Shown one piece after another: positions 1 through 10,041 of a stretch of 64,000 bases of DNA. Below the pieces are notes generated by a model that was not told where the DNA came from, made no database searches, and saw only the letters and a program-made list of their open reading frames with translations. Both the position numbers and the translations under genes were made by a program. This DNA is from Tetraselmis striata (Eukaryota; Chlorophyta; Chlorodendrophyceae; Chlorodendrales; Chlorodendraceae), in contig VCJN01000433.1 of the NCBI GenBank assembly GCA_006384855.1, forward strand, positions 1-64,000. Reading direction: 5' to 3'. The stretch's first letter is position 1. Each line of letters begins with the position of its first letter.

Positions 1-130
1 ATGGAAAACGTTTCCATGTGGTGCAAGCAGTCTTCCATGACCCAACCGGACTGCACCGTCACCTTGCCTGACCCTGCAGTCATGGAGGGGAATGCCGTCA
101 CGCCCACGCCCACGCCCACGCCCACGCCCG

Positions 131-150
131 AGGGGGGGGGGGGGGGGGGG
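131..150 (+). repeat. Poly-G tract beside GCCCAC hexamer repeat
   Basis: A (CCCACG)n run at about 101-128 is followed by about 20 uninterrupted G. The mirrored tract in the other element copy is poly-C at about 10447-10468 followed by GGGCGT hexamers, so the tract belongs to the element and sits in its putative first intron. Confidence 0.8.
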
Positions 151-639
151 TTACCTTTCGACTTCTTGGACACTGCAAACGAAGGGCGCAACCTGCGTCC
201 AAAGTTGCTGGGTATCGGGACTAAAGCCTAGCGCCGGTCTTCCTGCTTCATAGCTCGGAATCCAATGTGGCCCTGCACGGTGACAAATTTCCTCCAGAAG
301 TCCCTTCCCAAGCCAAAAAAACAGGTGGAACGGGGCGAGGGGGAAGAGGTTGACAATGCTGACATAGCCCAGGACCACATGCACATGGCACACGCCATGG
401 CATCCAGTATTCTGCTTGGCCTCCGCCAGCCGGGTTGTGTTGAACGCACGCCGGGCAAGGTGCGTGATTCACTGGACAAGTCATCGCCTTCATGGACGGT
501 TACCAAGCGAGCATCCCCGTCCGCATCCACATGGGGATGCTCCTGGGCAGCCGCCATAGCCTCCACAACCTGCCACGCCGACCAGACGGGTGCGTGTGAT
601 TCCATACAACCGAAGTTGAGTGGTGCCACCAGCACGCAG

Positions 640-1244
640 GCCGGGCCCACTCACCTCTGAACGCAGAAGGTCCACAATGTCACCGTCCTCGAAAACAGCG
701 CGCCACTGGGTCGCCCCGCCGTAGATCTCCAACACCCACTCGGCAACGACGCTGGTTATCACGCCGTAGTGCCATACTCCCCGGAACTTCTTGGCGATGA
801 CCTTCATGTAGAAGTCACCGGGATCGCCTTCCCGTATCACGCCCTCATCGCGGGCTCCACGCCCGCCGGCGGCCACGCAGGCGCGTCGATGTCCATACCG
901 TCTTCGCCAACGGGGTCCTCCCCCACGCCCATCACATCGTCCACCTTCGAGCCGCCGTCGTCCGAGACCGCCGCCGGCGGGCCGTTTCCGACGGCTGCAG
1001 CTACTCCTGCTGCCGCCCCTGTTGTTGCTGCTGCTGCTGCCGCCCCTGCTGCTGCTGCTTGTGATAAGGCGGCCTTGCGGCGCAACTTAGCCGCACGCTT
1101 CAACGAGTGGCTACAGTTCGGGAATTTTAGGAAGTGCTGCTCTCGCGCCATCTTATCACATGTGCCCGTCACGTTGCCCCGGCAGTGCTTGCATGAGTAC
1201 ACGCCATCCTTCGACACACTCGCTATCCATCCCTTTGCCGGCAT
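640..1244 (-). pseudogene. BED-like zinc finger plus Tudor-like protein, broken copy
   Basis: Read on the minus strand from an ATG at 1244. The N-terminus has a BED-like zinc finger pattern (CKHC, about 20 residues, then H and C/H positions in a FPNCSH context). An alanine-rich linker and an acidic stretch follow. A second reading frame (about 876-645) carries a Tudor/chromo-like segment with the FEDGDIVDL signature. The two frames are offset by one base in a GC-rich stretch near 850-876, so this copy is frameshifted unless a cryptic intron joins them. A good donor (GTGAGT) follows the Tudor-like segment near 655. BED fingers are common at the start of DNA-transposon proteins, so a transposon gene is inferred. 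The homologous reading frame in the complete element starts at 10042. Confidence 0.5.
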
Positions 1245-1960
1245 GCATGCTGCCGCGCGCGGGGGGGGGCGGGGGGGGGGGGGGTTGAGAGTTGGGGTGG
1301 ATGTAACCCACCACCGGCACGCAACACAGATGCGAGTGCGCGGCTGTCCGCGCTTGATTCAGCGGTGAGCGGCGGTGACCGTGAGGCGACCCCGTACTTC
1401 ATGCGCGTGCTGGGGCGTTACACAATCATCAGCAGTTAGGGCGGCGGCATTAAAACGCGCACCTACGAACACCACCTATCGCCTACCACCTACCTTACCA
1501 CCTACATCCGCCCACACCTCCGCCCGTCGTGCCGCACATCGCCGCACACCGCGGGGTCAGCGATGTGCGGCGATGTGCAGTGAGTGCGTACATCCGCCTG
1601 TACTTAGCCCGGGTGCTCCGCGTCGGCGGGCGACACGCGAGCCCGCGTGCGCATATCAATTTGATGAACTTATGGAAACGAGAAATTCATATAGTACTTT
1701 ACAGGTCGCGCGCGATAGTCGTCGCTACTCGGTATGAAATCCACGTCCCTCGTCCGCCCCGTATCGTCCCCGTATGTCGTCGTTCGTCACCAGTAGGGCA
1801 CATTTACGTCACATCTGAATCTCACAGTGCTAGTCTCACAGTATACTACACGACATTACCACGAAGATCACTTTTGCGGCTTCCGTCGTAGCTAGTAGGT
1901 AGCACACTACTACATGTACGCGGGAACATAAGGTAAATGGCCGTGTAGATGTGTATAGTC

Positions 1961-3056
1961 ATGTAAAATGTAATGTATATGTATAGTCCACATAAATGTC
2001 ATGTAATGTATACATGTCATGGTAAATGACATGGTAAATGTCATGTAATGTATGGATGTGCTAGCTAATGTAAATATAATTACATGAGCTAGCAGCAGAA
2101 GGCGATGTCGGAAATCACCAAAATAAAAGGCAATCAGAAAGGTCCTCTACATCGACTGCGGGGTGGAAGCAGTAACATGAGAAGACGCAGAGTGGGCACG
2201 AGCACACGCATCAGACTTGGCCATCTGCACACCGACAGAGAGAATGCCGCCCAGGGTACCATGCACGCAAGCCGAGACCCGCTGCAACAGCCCCCGCCGT
2301 GTGCGCGACAGGTGACGGCGGAACTCAGCAGGTTGGCCGGCGACAAAGTTTCGAAGTGCCTGAACGGATTGACCACGAAGAAAGCAAGAGGTCGGGGCGG
2401 AAGAACCGCCAGGGAAGTTGCGCACAGCCAACAGCACCGCGAAGATGTAGACCACAGTCAAAGCGGACTTCCCGAGTCGGCCGCGGTCCTCAACCACAAA
2501 AGGGTAGTACCGGTAAACACCCTGCACTGGGGCGGAAGACGCCCGGTCCGCTGCCAACTTAGCATGCTCCGCCTCGGTCGCCGCGATTCTTGGGATGCAC
2601 CAGCGGGGGTCGTTGCTCCAAGTGGGGGTCGTGGAGGACACGCACGCGAAGTCGATCATGTAATCGCACGCTGCCCCTCCCCACCCCGCAAGCGTCAGGT
2701 CCGACGGCCGCGAGCGGTCCGCTGAACGCAGCCCACTCGTCTCAAGGGTCAAGTCGCCGGCTCCCGAGCGGTCCCGGTCAAGCACCGCCCCCGCATCAAT
2801 TGCCACAGATGCCCACAGATTCTTCAAAGCGGTATGCATGCGGTGCTTGTAGTTCGCTACGGGGCATATGGGTAGATGATCCACGATGAAATCCGTAGCG
2901 CTCCGGTTCGAGCCATCCGTAGAGCGAAGCCATAAGGGATCAATACCACACGTTGGGCCAGGGCAAGTGACAAGCACGGAACCTCCGCGCGGGCAAAGGC
3001 CTAGTACCCGCGCAGCGGCGGCCGCATAAGCAGCATGGGGAATCTTGTAAATATAA
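1961..3056 (-). mobile_element. 5'-truncated non-LTR retrotransposon (LINE)
   Basis: The insertion is flanked by a perfect 15-bp direct repeat (TAGATGTGTATAGTC at 1946-1960 and 3057-3071). The paralogous site near 8945-8969 has it once, so this is a target-site duplication. On the minus strand the insert carries the C-terminal part of a retrotransposon protein, then a 3' UTR containing CTGCTGCTAGCTCATGTAA, then about 140 bp of ATGTAATGTA-like tail repeats. Only 1.1 kb survives, as expected from target-primed reverse transcription with 5' truncation. Two much shorter insertions with the same 3' end are at 23208-23259 and 45305-45345. Confidence 0.8.
2147..3056 (-). pseudogene. C-terminal fragment of LINE polyprotein
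   Basis: The minus-strand frame is open for about 300 codons, with no start codon of its own because the element is 5'-truncated at 3056. It shows features seen downstream of reverse transcriptase in some LINE proteins: a histidine-containing ICPVANYKHR segment, then SDLTLAGW, a conserved acidic DYMIDFA, a following EAEHAKLA segment, and a YYPFVVEDRGRLGKSA motif. The D...E..K order resembles a restriction-like endonuclease core, but this assignment is inferred. No reverse transcriptase domain remains. Confidence is good for a LINE tail and moderate for the domain name. Confidence 0.6.
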
Positions 3057-3388
3057 TAGATGTGTATAGTCCACAGGGCACAGGGCAAAAGGCAATGGGT
3101 TTATTGTAATATAATTAACCTTTTCTCTTGTAAATAAATTTAATTAAATGATTTTTGCTCTTTATATATGCTTTTAAACAATCGCTAAGAATCGGTATAA
3201 AATTAATTTGATATTTATTTACAAGAATTTTTTTATTTATATTTTAAATTTTATGCGTCTAATCGTAAATCTTGGATATAGACGCGCTAATCCATAAAAA
3301 AGTGAAAAATTACAGATTCTACTTTTTTTACTTGCGCTTTTTTTTTTGTATGGTATAATTTTTGTATATGTAATTTAAACAAAAAAAT

Positions 3389-3472
3389 GGGGATATGGCG
3401 GAACTGGTAGACGCTACGGACTTAAAATCCGTTGATTGTATGATCGTGAGGGTTCAAGTCCCTCTATCCCCA
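3389..3472 (+). tRNA. trnL-UAA: Plastid tRNA-Leu (anticodon UAA)
   Basis: An 84-nt cloverleaf has a perfect 7-bp acceptor stem (GGGGATA with TATCCCC), the anticodon UAA in the CTTAAAA loop, a long class-II variable arm and a GGTTCAAGTCC T-arm. No group I intron is present, although one is common in this gene in many plastids. The terminal CCA is not encoded. The gene lies in the plastid-derived insert, so it is probably silent. Confidence 0.92.
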
Positions 3473-3568
3473 AATACAATTTATCAATTTGTTAGTAAAT
3501 ATAGTTTGAAATTTTTTTAGGCACTATTTAGTTGACAATTTATATTTTATTTTATATAATATTCTTGT

Positions 3569-3641
3569 GGCGGGCGTGGCCAAGTGGTAGTGCATTGGAT
3601 TGTGGCTCCAATATTCGCGGGTTCGATTCCCGTCGTTCGCC
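3569..3641 (+). tRNA. trnH-GUG: Plastid tRNA-His (anticodon GUG)
   Basis: The cloverleaf has anticodon GUG in the ATTGTGGCT loop, T-arm GGGTTCGATTCCC, and the histidine-specific extra G at position -1 (3569) opposite discriminator C (3641). It lies 96 bp after trnL in the plastid-derived insert. Confidence 0.9.
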
Positions 3642-3671
3642 CTGATTGTGAAAGCAATATTAAATAAATAT

Positions 3672-3712
3672 TGCACCCAGCCGGACTTGAACCGGCGTAT
3701 GGAGGATTATGG
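3672..3712 (-). pseudogene. 3' half of a plastid tRNA, truncated
   Basis: Read on the minus strand, a T-arm (GCCGGTTCAAGTCCGGC) and the 3' acceptor strand ending TGGGTGCA are recognisable. Upstream there is a CAT that could be the anticodon, giving a tRNA-Met or Ile(CAU) type. The 5' half is missing: the sequence beyond 3712 does not pair with the acceptor strand. It is either a plastid pseudogene or a rearrangement joint in the insert. Confidence 0.5.
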
Positions 3713-3962
3713 GTTTGTCAAAAAGTGCCCCAAAGGATTAGTTAAAACTAAGGTAAAATAAGTTTATTTCTATAAATTTAAAAGTAGTAAGGTTTGTTTT
3801 ACCTTCTGGTATAGATAAAACAATATTTAGATTTATGAAGAACTTTTTTTTGTCAAATTAGAAGTATAATTAAATTTTCATTAATTTATTGATAATTTGC
3901 ATGATTGAAACAAAGTTTAGAAATAATTCAAACAACTTAATACTTATTTGGAGATTTTCGCT

Positions 3963-4262
3963 ATGACAATTGCAATTGGTAAGTCTGACGAAAAACGTGG
4001 TTTATTTGATAAAATTGATGACTGGTTACGACGTGATAGATTCGTATTCGTAGGTTGGTCAGGATTATTATTACTTCCTTGTGCTTATTTCGCACTAGGT
4101 GGTTGGTTAACAGGAACAACATTTGTAACTTCTTGGTATACACATGGTTTAGCTTCATCTTACCTTGAAGGATGTAACTTTTTAACTGCTGCTGTTTCAA
4201 CACCGCCGAACAGTATGGGTCACTCATTATTATTCTTATGGGGTCCTGAAGCTCAAAAAGTC
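3963..4262 (+). pseudogene. psbD: psbD N-terminal fragment (photosystem II D2)
   Basis: The first ~99 codons of the D2 reaction-centre protein are present. They include the N-terminal MTIAIG, the [12 protein letters not shown] segment entering the first transmembrane helix, the [14 protein letters not shown] loop and [15 protein letters not shown]. The normal protein is about 352 residues, so about 70% is missing. The reading frame stops matching after GPEAQ and joins repeat R. A Shine-Dalgarno-like GGAG lies about 9 nt before the ATG, as in plastids. The residue pattern is of the green or related algal type. It is cut off from its gene and promoter context and is presumed non-functional in the nucleus. 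Confidence 0.93.
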
Positions 4263-5591
4263 TATTCAGGCGGCGGGGTTCGCAGGGGTGAAACATCCGC
4301 AATGATAACGTGAACAAACCGGTATACAACAAATACTATTATATAATTGCGCGCGCGCGTGCGCAGCTACCAGTACCGGGCGCGCGGCGCGCTGGGCGGC
4401 GGCGGTCAGCGGCCGCCGTGACGAAACTGTTGCTGACCGCAGAGACCATCTTTCCGCCAGCCGCGCCCACCCGGAAGACCGCGCCCCCCAGCGCCGTTGA
4501 CGCGTAGGCCGGTCCCGGCGCGGGCAGGAGGGCAGGTATCCCTCCCCTGCGTGCCGATGAGGGGGGTGCTGGGCTCTCGGGCTGCCCGCCGCGCGCTGCG
4601 CGCGGGCAGGTGCCAGCGGGCGGCGCGAGAGCCGCCAGAATATAATCTGGCGGGGCACAGGGGGCTGCAGCCGCGCTCACGATGGCCCTTGGATCACCCC
4701 GACCGGTGTTTTGAGCACCATCCACACTGGAACATGGGCGGTGGCGGTGCGAGGGGCGGATGTGGAGCCGCGCGCGGGCGAGGCGCGGCAAGCCGCGCGG
4801 CGGTGATGGTGCCCGATTTTAGGCCAAGTCGGGACCCTTCAGAAAAAAATCAAAAATCACGGACTAAACGCATTTGAACGCCGTTTTGAGCATTTCCAGA
4901 CACGGGTATATGGGTAACATAGTGCTGGTTGAAAGGGTGGACCTTGCTGTGGTGGTTGTGTTATGTGGGGATGGGGACCCGTGCCGCCGTAGCCCGCGCA
5001 CCCCTACGTTATGAGTATAACATGCTAGTTGGAGCTCCACATGCAGTCCAACCCTCCCCAAAGGTCATCAATGCATGCCCACTGTATCATAGATGGGTTG
5101 CATGGTGTCCCTTTTGATTTTTCTGATGAACGACAAAGATGCACCACATGGGCGCATAGGGTGCGCGCGGGGTGGGCGGCCATTCTGCATCTGCACAAAG
5201 TAGCTATATTAAGGTCTATATGATGTGTTCTAAGTACATGCAGTGCTTTGGGGGGGGCATGAGTGTTGCATTCCCAGGTTTTGGGAGTGGCTGGCTCTTG
5301 CCGCTTACCCCGCGCCCCGCGTACGGTCAGCACGACCCCCCCGATATGATGCCAAAACTTTGACCAACAAATCCTTTAGCTAGGAGCTTGGATTGCTAGG
5401 AGAGCCAAGTATGGGGCTCATGCATGCCTAACCTGCAAGTGGTATAGCTGGTGTGGCGTTGAGCCCTTTCATCTGGTGACAAGGGCAGCTTGAATTCGTC
5501 AGTGAAGGCTACTGGGTTTACATGTACGGGTATTGCCAGTTCTTTGCCCATATTCCGGTACGGATGATGACGATCTGATATATGATAAAAC

Positions 5592-5745
5592 GGAAGGGTT
5601 TAGAGGTCTAGGGTTTGAGGCGTTCAGGGATCGGGATGGCTAGTGTTTAGTGGCTTAGGGATTGAAACCTTTAGTGTTTGGCTGTTTAGGGACTAGGGGA
5701 GTGCAGGGTATTTGGGCAAAGTGTTTAGGGTTTCGATCTGAATAG
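5592..5745 (+). repeat. Degenerate TTTAGGG-like tract
   Basis: About 150 bp contains many spaced matches or near matches to TTTAGGG (GTTTAGAGG, TAGGGTTTG, TTTAGTG, CTTAGGG, TTTAGGGACTAGGGG, GTTTAGGGTTTCG). They are not in perfect tandem. This would fit a decayed interstitial telomere-type sequence of the plant and algal kind or a low-complexity AT/GGG stretch. It directly abuts the end of repeat R. Confidence 0.4.
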
Positions 5746-7664
5746 CGCACTCGACGCGCCTTGACGTCGGGATTACGACTCTTCCCTTACTTGTTGCAAT
5801 CTGCGAGGTCTAGCCGCCCAAGTTATTGCGATTTTCGTTGTTATAATTGTGCATGCAGTGTATGTGTGGAATGTGGATCATTAGCACTGTACCTTGTCGT
5901 GGTGTTTCGCAATGCTGTGTTATTGACTTTCGTTGTGCGGTCATCGTGCATTGTCATCATCGTGTTGTGATGTTTTTTGCAGTCGTTGAGACGATACGGC
6001 GCATTAACACTATTGCTATATCATTAGTCAGTGCAGTGCAAAAGAACAAGTGCGCCACATCAATGCGCGGCCATGGCCATGGCGTCATGGGCATGGCCAT
6101 GATCATATGCACGATTGGAGCTAAGCATGTGCCTTACATATTTGACATGCAATAACTGTTTATTACTACATGTATGTATATGTATATATATACATGGAAA
6201 GCCATACATGGAAAGCCATCGTGAGCGTACTGGCACTAGCCGTGGGGGTGCGCGACGACATGCATGTTGCCAAACCACTGTATAGGTAATACTTTGAGGA
6301 GACAGAATCCTTACTTTATGTCATTTATATGTATGGTACTCACTACAAGAGTACCAGGTGGTAGGTATCGACATTAAGTACAGCGCTGCCATCAGTATTA
6401 ATCATTATAATGTGCGAGGTCATTGAACTGCGGCGGGTACCGAAACCATGTTATAATATGACAATTATTCGTGTACGAGTATATAAACAAGAAAAATAAT
6501 GACGACTACTCATCGCGTAGCACGCGCGGTGCTGCTGGTCGGACTCCGTCCCGCGCTGCCAAGTAACGCAGCGCAACGCGGCCGTGACCGCGCAGTACGG
6601 CCTACGCCCGCCCGGGAGGGCCTACCACCGCGTGTCTCACGCCCTGCTGCCGACCCGTCCTGAGCCGTGCGAGGCAGCAGAGGCACGTCAGTGCCAAGTC
6701 GCGGCGGCGTCCGTGGAGATGGCCAGACGCGCGATGCATCGCGGCTCGCGCTGATGGGATTGGTTGACTGCACGGCCTTCCGGCCGCTCCGCTCCAACAC
6801 CGCCCAGCCTCTCCACGTCAGGTACGGGCCACCCCTATCCCATGCCGCTCACCTACCTAGCGCCGAGTCTTAGCCCGTCCCGACCCTTACTTTCTCCGCC
6901 TACGACCGACTCGTCACGGGTAAGTGCGTCAAGTTGTTGACTCGCGAGTAGCGACATCGCGCTGACCCGCGATGTCGGCGTTGACCAGCAGCGCGCGCAC
7001 AAAGGGACTAGTCAACTAGTCACTCACCCCCCCCCCCACCCCCCCCCTCCTCCTGTTTTCTCCCAGTACCCGCCCCGCACTGAAACGCCGTTGACCGACG
7101 CATGCATGCATTTTGTTAATGCGCCGCACTACCCCTTTCGCTTCGTTGACTCGGTGCGCGCCGTGACCTCCCCTCAAGCGCGCTGTGTGCCCATTCAATA
7201 CCGATTTTATGCGACCGCAGTGGCGCAATAGAGGGATAGGAATGGGTCGCGTCGTGTCGTTCCCATGTGGCGCTGACTAAGGAGCTGCGACGCTCAAGCA
7301 GCGCTGACTCGTAGCAATATTCTTGCTGACCGGCACGACGACCGCGAAATTAAAGATTACTGCAGCAAAACGAGTAGTCGCCCGACGTTGACCGCCACGC
7401 CCCCCATACAGGTACTTGGCCACGCCCCCCACTGACAAGAGTCACGCAGACTGCTCTGCGAGTCCGGACGACGAGACGATGGCGGCGCGACGGCGTGATG
7501 ACCGCAAAAAATACCGGTAGGCCTGCATCGACGTCTCGTGATGTGAAATATATGGCATTTTTATATTCAGCACCCAATGATAACTACAGCGTAAGCATTT
7601 TGTGGCCCTCTTTAATAATTACTAATAAGGTGCTACTAATAAGATTGAGCTCCCCTATCGTTGG

Positions 7665-7722
<58 letters not shown>
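7665..7722 (+). repeat. (GT)n microsatellite
   Basis: About 29 uninterrupted GT dinucleotides, ending at TCAGTAAC. Confidence 0.95.
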
Positions 7723-7723
<1 letters not shown>

Positions 7724-7813
7724 AGTAACTAACTCCATATAGCAATTCATTTTTAAGGAGGCATGCCCTCCTGCGCCACTGGGGTAGCAATAGTCCCATT
7801 ACTCCTTTGAGGA

Positions 7814-7817
<4 letters not shown>

Positions 7818-7846
<29 letters not shown>
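7818..7846 (+). repeat. Poly-G tract
   Basis: About 29 consecutive G residues after GAGGACATT. This is one of at least 15 long G or C homopolymers in the window. Confidence 0.95.
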
Positions 7847-9430
7847 TGGCTGCCAGCATGGTCGATTGAAGCCCTGGGGCTGAGCGGCTGGGCTGCTGAA
7901 GTTGGTTTTGGGGCAGATTTTGGGCTGGAACCTCATCAAAACCCCATGAAACCATGCTAATAAGACTTTGCAATGGGTATGGCTAACTTTTCCCAGTATG
8001 CTAGAACATAATATATGTGGCCGTGTGTGAGCGTCATGTTGGCGCCTCGCCGCGGCGGCCCCGCGCGGCGTGTCCGCGGGCGCGCCGCCCCACCCCCCTA
8101 CCACCCCCTACCTGCCACAGCCTCTCATGCTAGCATAATAAGATGACTCAGATGGCTTATGCTTTGTAGCTAGCAACTTTGCAGCCCCACCCTGCACCCT
8201 CAGGTGCGGGGTGGCACCACCTCGTTGGTGTGCGCCGGGTGCCGGCAAGTCCCCGCGCAGTGGCAACAGTAGTTTGGGGTATATGTGAACATATGTACAT
8301 GCATAGATGGCCATACAGGGGTGGTACCTGGGCTGAGGAGGGTCAAATGAAGCCCCCCAAAGCAGCACCCCCAGCCAGTGACCCCCTCCTGCCCCCTGTG
8401 CCGCAGATGGCTGCAGCCAGGCGCAGGCAGGTGCGCAGTGGCGCTTGGGGCGCGAAGGCGCAAAGGCGGCCAAAGGGCCAACGGCCCACTAGCCGCCTAG
8501 CCCCCTTGCCCCCCCTTCCCCCCCCAACAGGGTGATTGTTGGTGATCGTGCAGCGATATGTAATGAATATTGTGGTTTGTTTCGAAGGTTGCCCCTGCGC
8601 CGTCGATACCTTCGCTGATGCCTTCCGCTCGCCCGGCTGTGTGTTTAAATTCGTAATTCAGGCAGCTCCGATGGGCTGAGCGGTACGAGGGGCGGTGTCC
8701 GCGCGCGTCTCCACGAATTAGTACATAACGGGGCTTGTTCGTGAGCATAAAGGTACCACGCGGATACCACGAACTTTTTCCGAGTATGGTACACTCCTCG
8801 CGCGCGCCGCTCGTCATCCGCCGTGTACGTGTCAGGATCGGATACTACACGACATTACCACGAAGATCACTTTTGCGGCTTCCGTCGTAGCTAGTAGGTA
8901 GCACACTACTACCTGTACGCGGGAACATAAGGTAAATGACCGTGTAGATGTGTATAGTACACAGGGCACATCGGGCGGCGGGGTTCGCAGGGGTGAAACA
9001 TCCGCAATGATAACGTGAACAAACCGGTATACAGCAAATACTATTATATAATTGCGCGCGGGCAGGTGCCAGCGGGCGGCGCGAGAGCCGCCAGAATATA
9101 ATCTGGCGGGGCACAGGGGGCTGCAGCCGCGCTCACGGTGGCCCTTGGGTCACCCCGACAGGTGTTTTGAGCACCATCCACACTGGAACATGGGCGGTGG
9201 CGGTGCGAGGGGCGGATGTGGAGCCGCGCGCGGGCGAGGCGCGGCAAGCCGCGCGGCGGTGATGGTGCCCGATTTTAGGCCAAGTCGGGACCCTTCAGAA
9301 AAAAAATCAAAAATCACGGACTAAACGCATTTGAACACCGTTTTGAGCATTGCCAGACACGGGTATATGGGTAACATAGTGCTGGTTGAAAGGGTGGACC
9401 TTGCTGTGGTGGTTGTGTTATGTGGGGATG

Positions 9431-9452
9431 CACTGTGAGATTCAGATGTGAC
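9431..9452 (+). repeat. Left terminal inverted repeat
   Basis: 22 bp beginning CACTGTGAGATTCAGATG. It is the reverse complement of 16576-16597. Confidence 0.9.
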
Positions 9453-10041
9453 GTAAATGTGCCCTACTGGTGACGAACGACGACATACGGGGACGATACG
9501 GGACGGACGAGGGACGTGGATTTCATACCCAGTAGCGACGACTATCGCGCGCGACCTGTAAAGTACTATATGAATTTCTCGTTTCCATAATTTCATCAAA
9601 TTGATATGCGCACGCGGGCTCGCGTGTCGCCCGCCGACGCGGAGCACCCGGGCTAAGTACAGGCGGATGTACGCACTCATTGCACATCGCCGCACATCGC
9701 TGACCGCACATCGCTGACCGCTGACCCCGCGGTGTGCCGCGATGTGCGGCACGACGGGCGGAGGTGTGGGCGGATGTAGGTGGTACGGTAGGTGGTAGGC
9801 GGTAGGTGGTGTTCGTAGGTGCGCGTTTTAATGCAGCCGCCCTAACTGCTGATGATTGTGTAACGCCTCAGCACGCGCATGAAGTACGGGGTCGCCTCAC
9901 GGTCACCGCCGCTCACCGTTGAATCAAGCGCGGACAGCCGCGCACTCGCATCTGTGTTGCCTGCCGGTGGTGGGTTACATCCACCCCAACTCTCAACCCC
10001 CCCCCCCCCCCCCCCCCCGCCCCCCGCGCGCGGCAGCAGGC

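Larger units (their letters stand above)
1..1829 (-). mobile_element. Partial CACTG-terminus DNA element, copy A
   Basis: This is one end of the element family that is complete at 9431-16597, here in the opposite orientation. The terminus at 1808-1829 reads outward as GTCACATCTGAATCTCACAG plus TG, the reverse complement of the CACTGTGAGATTCAGATG end at 9431. The internal sequence matches 9431-10611 in inverted order. About 700 bp at 195-893 (a Tudor-like coding segment) is absent from the other copy. The remaining part of the element lies outside the window, so its target duplication cannot be checked. Confidence 0.75.
3083..4268 (+). mobile_element. Plastid DNA inserted in the nucleus (NUPT)
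   Basis: A sharply AT-rich block sits between two pieces of the GC-rich repeat R. It carries two intact bacterial-type tRNA genes, a tRNA remnant and the start of psbD, all typical of a plastid genome. The unoccupied counterpart in R copy 2 runs straight through at about 8969, so the block is an insertion. The left junction has a short GGGCA-containing filler; the right junction is about 4258-4268. The psbD reading frame is undamaged, which suggests a recent transfer. An assembly chimera is the alternative and cannot be excluded from one sequence. Confidence 0.8.
1845..5592 (+). repeat. Host repeat R, copy 1, split by two insertions
   Basis: The segments 1845-1960, 3072-3082 and 4269-5592 align in order with the segments 8847-9430 and 16598-17216. 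This shows they are one repeat unit (R) interrupted here by the sequences at 1961-3056 and about 3083-4268. Copy 1 also has about 254 bp (about 4350-4604) missing from copy 2, bounded by GCGCGC microhomology. No convincing reading frame was found in R. Its right end is at about 5592, where the similarity to 17216 stops. Confidence 0.75.
5746..8846. other. About 3.1 kb without a supportable gene
   Basis: No reading frame with domain-like content or plausible splicing was found. Visible features are ATG-CATGG low-complexity repeats near 6060-6200, a GC-rich block at 6520-7500 with many same-strand TTGAC/CTGAC motifs, a (GT)n microsatellite at about 7665-7722, a poly-G tract at about 7818-7846, and a GC-rich stretch at 8040-8110. 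A short ORF may hide in it, but nothing supports one. Confidence 0.6.

Noticed and set aside
2105..2725. Plus-strand ORF of 206 codons opposite the LINE fragment.
   Set aside because: Its composition has no protein-like pattern, whereas the minus frame carries conserved LINE-type motifs.
8179..8535. ORFs in the GC-rich 8.1-8.5-kb stretch as genes.
   Set aside because: They are Pro/Ala/Arg low complexity, overlap on both strands, and lack splice or domain support.
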